From: Plesiocystis pacifica SIR-1
GTDB lineage: Bacteria > Myxococcota_A > Polyangia > Nannocystales > Nannocystaceae
Direction of reading: 5' to 3'
Length of the DNA stretch: 62,480 nt
Assembly: GCF_000170895.1 (NCBI RefSeq)
Contig: NZ_ABCS01000060.1
Coordinates: 1-62,480, forward strand
Shown here: positions 62,396-62,480 of the stretch, in pieces
Position numbering within the stretch: the first letter of the stretch is position 1
How the letters are laid out: each line of letters starts with the position of its first letter
The notes under the pieces: model-generated
What the model saw: only the letters and a program-made list of their open reading frames with translations
What the model was told of the DNA's origin: nothing
The model's database searches: none
Program-made: the position numbers and the translations under genes

Positions 62396-62425
62396 TCTGA
62401 AAGCTCCGGCAACAGGACTCGAAAC
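62396..62425 (-). repeat. Attachment-site repeat (attR-type), tRNA 3'-end-like
   Basis: Identical over 30 bases to 27001-27030. The upstream part of a tRNA (5' acceptor strand GCTCCGG, D-arm, anticodon arm) is not found in the 55 bases remaining to the window edge. The intact gene is therefore likely further right, beyond any additional island. Confidence 0.8.
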
Positions 62426-62480
62426 TGGCCTAGCGGGGCGAAAACAACGAAAAAACCTACCGAGTTCGGCACGCGAATTT

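Larger units (their letters stand above)
27001..62425 (+). mobile_element. 35.4-kb integrated genomic island
   Basis: The borders are two perfect 30-bp direct repeats with tRNA-3'-end character, each preceded by a minus-strand hairpin terminator and a tyrosine recombinase gene. The Xis-like/integrase fusion at 60611 sits just inside the right border and is the likely mobiliser. Cargo: lipoprotein, KAP NTPase, secreted-protein/kinase/ECF module, XRE regulators, a 14-kb unknown cluster with peptidoglycan hydrolases, and an NLR-type gene block. An internal integrase relic (51380-51590) shows that the island is composite. No conjugation, replication or phage packaging genes were recognised. Confidence 0.7.

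Noticed and set aside
62396..62480. Complete tRNA gene at the right edge
   Set aside because: Only the 3' end is present; the 5' acceptor strand and other arms are not found in the remaining sequence, and the T-stem does not pair fully.

Overview
The window is GC-rich bacterial DNA that looks like a predatory or social Myxococcota, most likely a Nannocystaceae-type genome. The reasons are the high GC, the mix of Hanks-type Ser/Thr kinases with ECF sigma factors, Cys-rich secreted proteins, and a lipoprotein with a long Asp/Glu/Thr-rich linker after its lipobox. This placement is inference from gene style; no rRNA or housekeeping gene is present to confirm it. Most of the window is accessory DNA.

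Left part (1-27,000). A truncated IS5-family transposase and a small XRE regulator are followed by a three-gene module: a secreted 13-Cys protein, a convergent membrane Ser/Thr kinase and a divergent ECF sigma factor. Then comes a minus-strand insecticidal-type Tc toxin operon: TcA (3006 aa), a TcB-TcC fusion with a variable C-terminal toxin domain, an EF-Tu-like small protein and a 128-aa protein (possible immunity genes). Upstream of TcA is a divergent pair of unknown genes (408 aa minus, 286 aa plus) around an array of 11-bp direct repeats. An IS1380-family insertion and a tyrosine recombinase close this part.

Island (27,001-62,425). A 30-bp perfect direct repeat resembling a tRNA 3' end lies just downstream of each of two tyrosine recombinase genes and marks a 35.4-kb integrated element. 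The recombinase at its right end is fused to an excisionase-like HTH domain. From left to right the island holds a lipoprotein, a KAP P-loop NTPase, a second copy of the secreted-protein/kinase/ECF module, three XRE-type regulators, a 14-kb divergent cluster of unknown function, an integrase relic, and a right-hand block of NLR/STAND-like genes.

The 14-kb cluster (37,142-51,320) has four minus-strand and twelve plus-strand genes. The plus-strand genes mostly overlap by a few bases. The cluster encodes several single-pass membrane proteins, peptidoglycan-binding-like and lytic-transglycosylase-like proteins, a T7-lysozyme-type amidase, and a 1321-aa protein with a histone-like tail of 18 AKKKTA repeats. 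Two of its genes are clear paralogues of the divergent pair beside TcA. Both loci carry an 11-bp direct-repeat array (different sequence) in the divergent promoter region. The best current guess is an envelope-crossing or membrane-virion-like particle, but no capsid or packaging ATPase can be recognised.

The right-hand block (51,579-59,942) looks like a conflict or cell-death system. An NB-ARC/TPR protein, a 1133-aa STAND-like protein and a truncated NB-ARC fragment each start with a short Gly/Val-rich motif. A 205-aa helical protein between them ends with two copies of a similar motif. This is the layout of HET-s/NWD2 and bacterial amyloid-signalling (BASS) NLR systems, with a motif I do not recognise as a named class.
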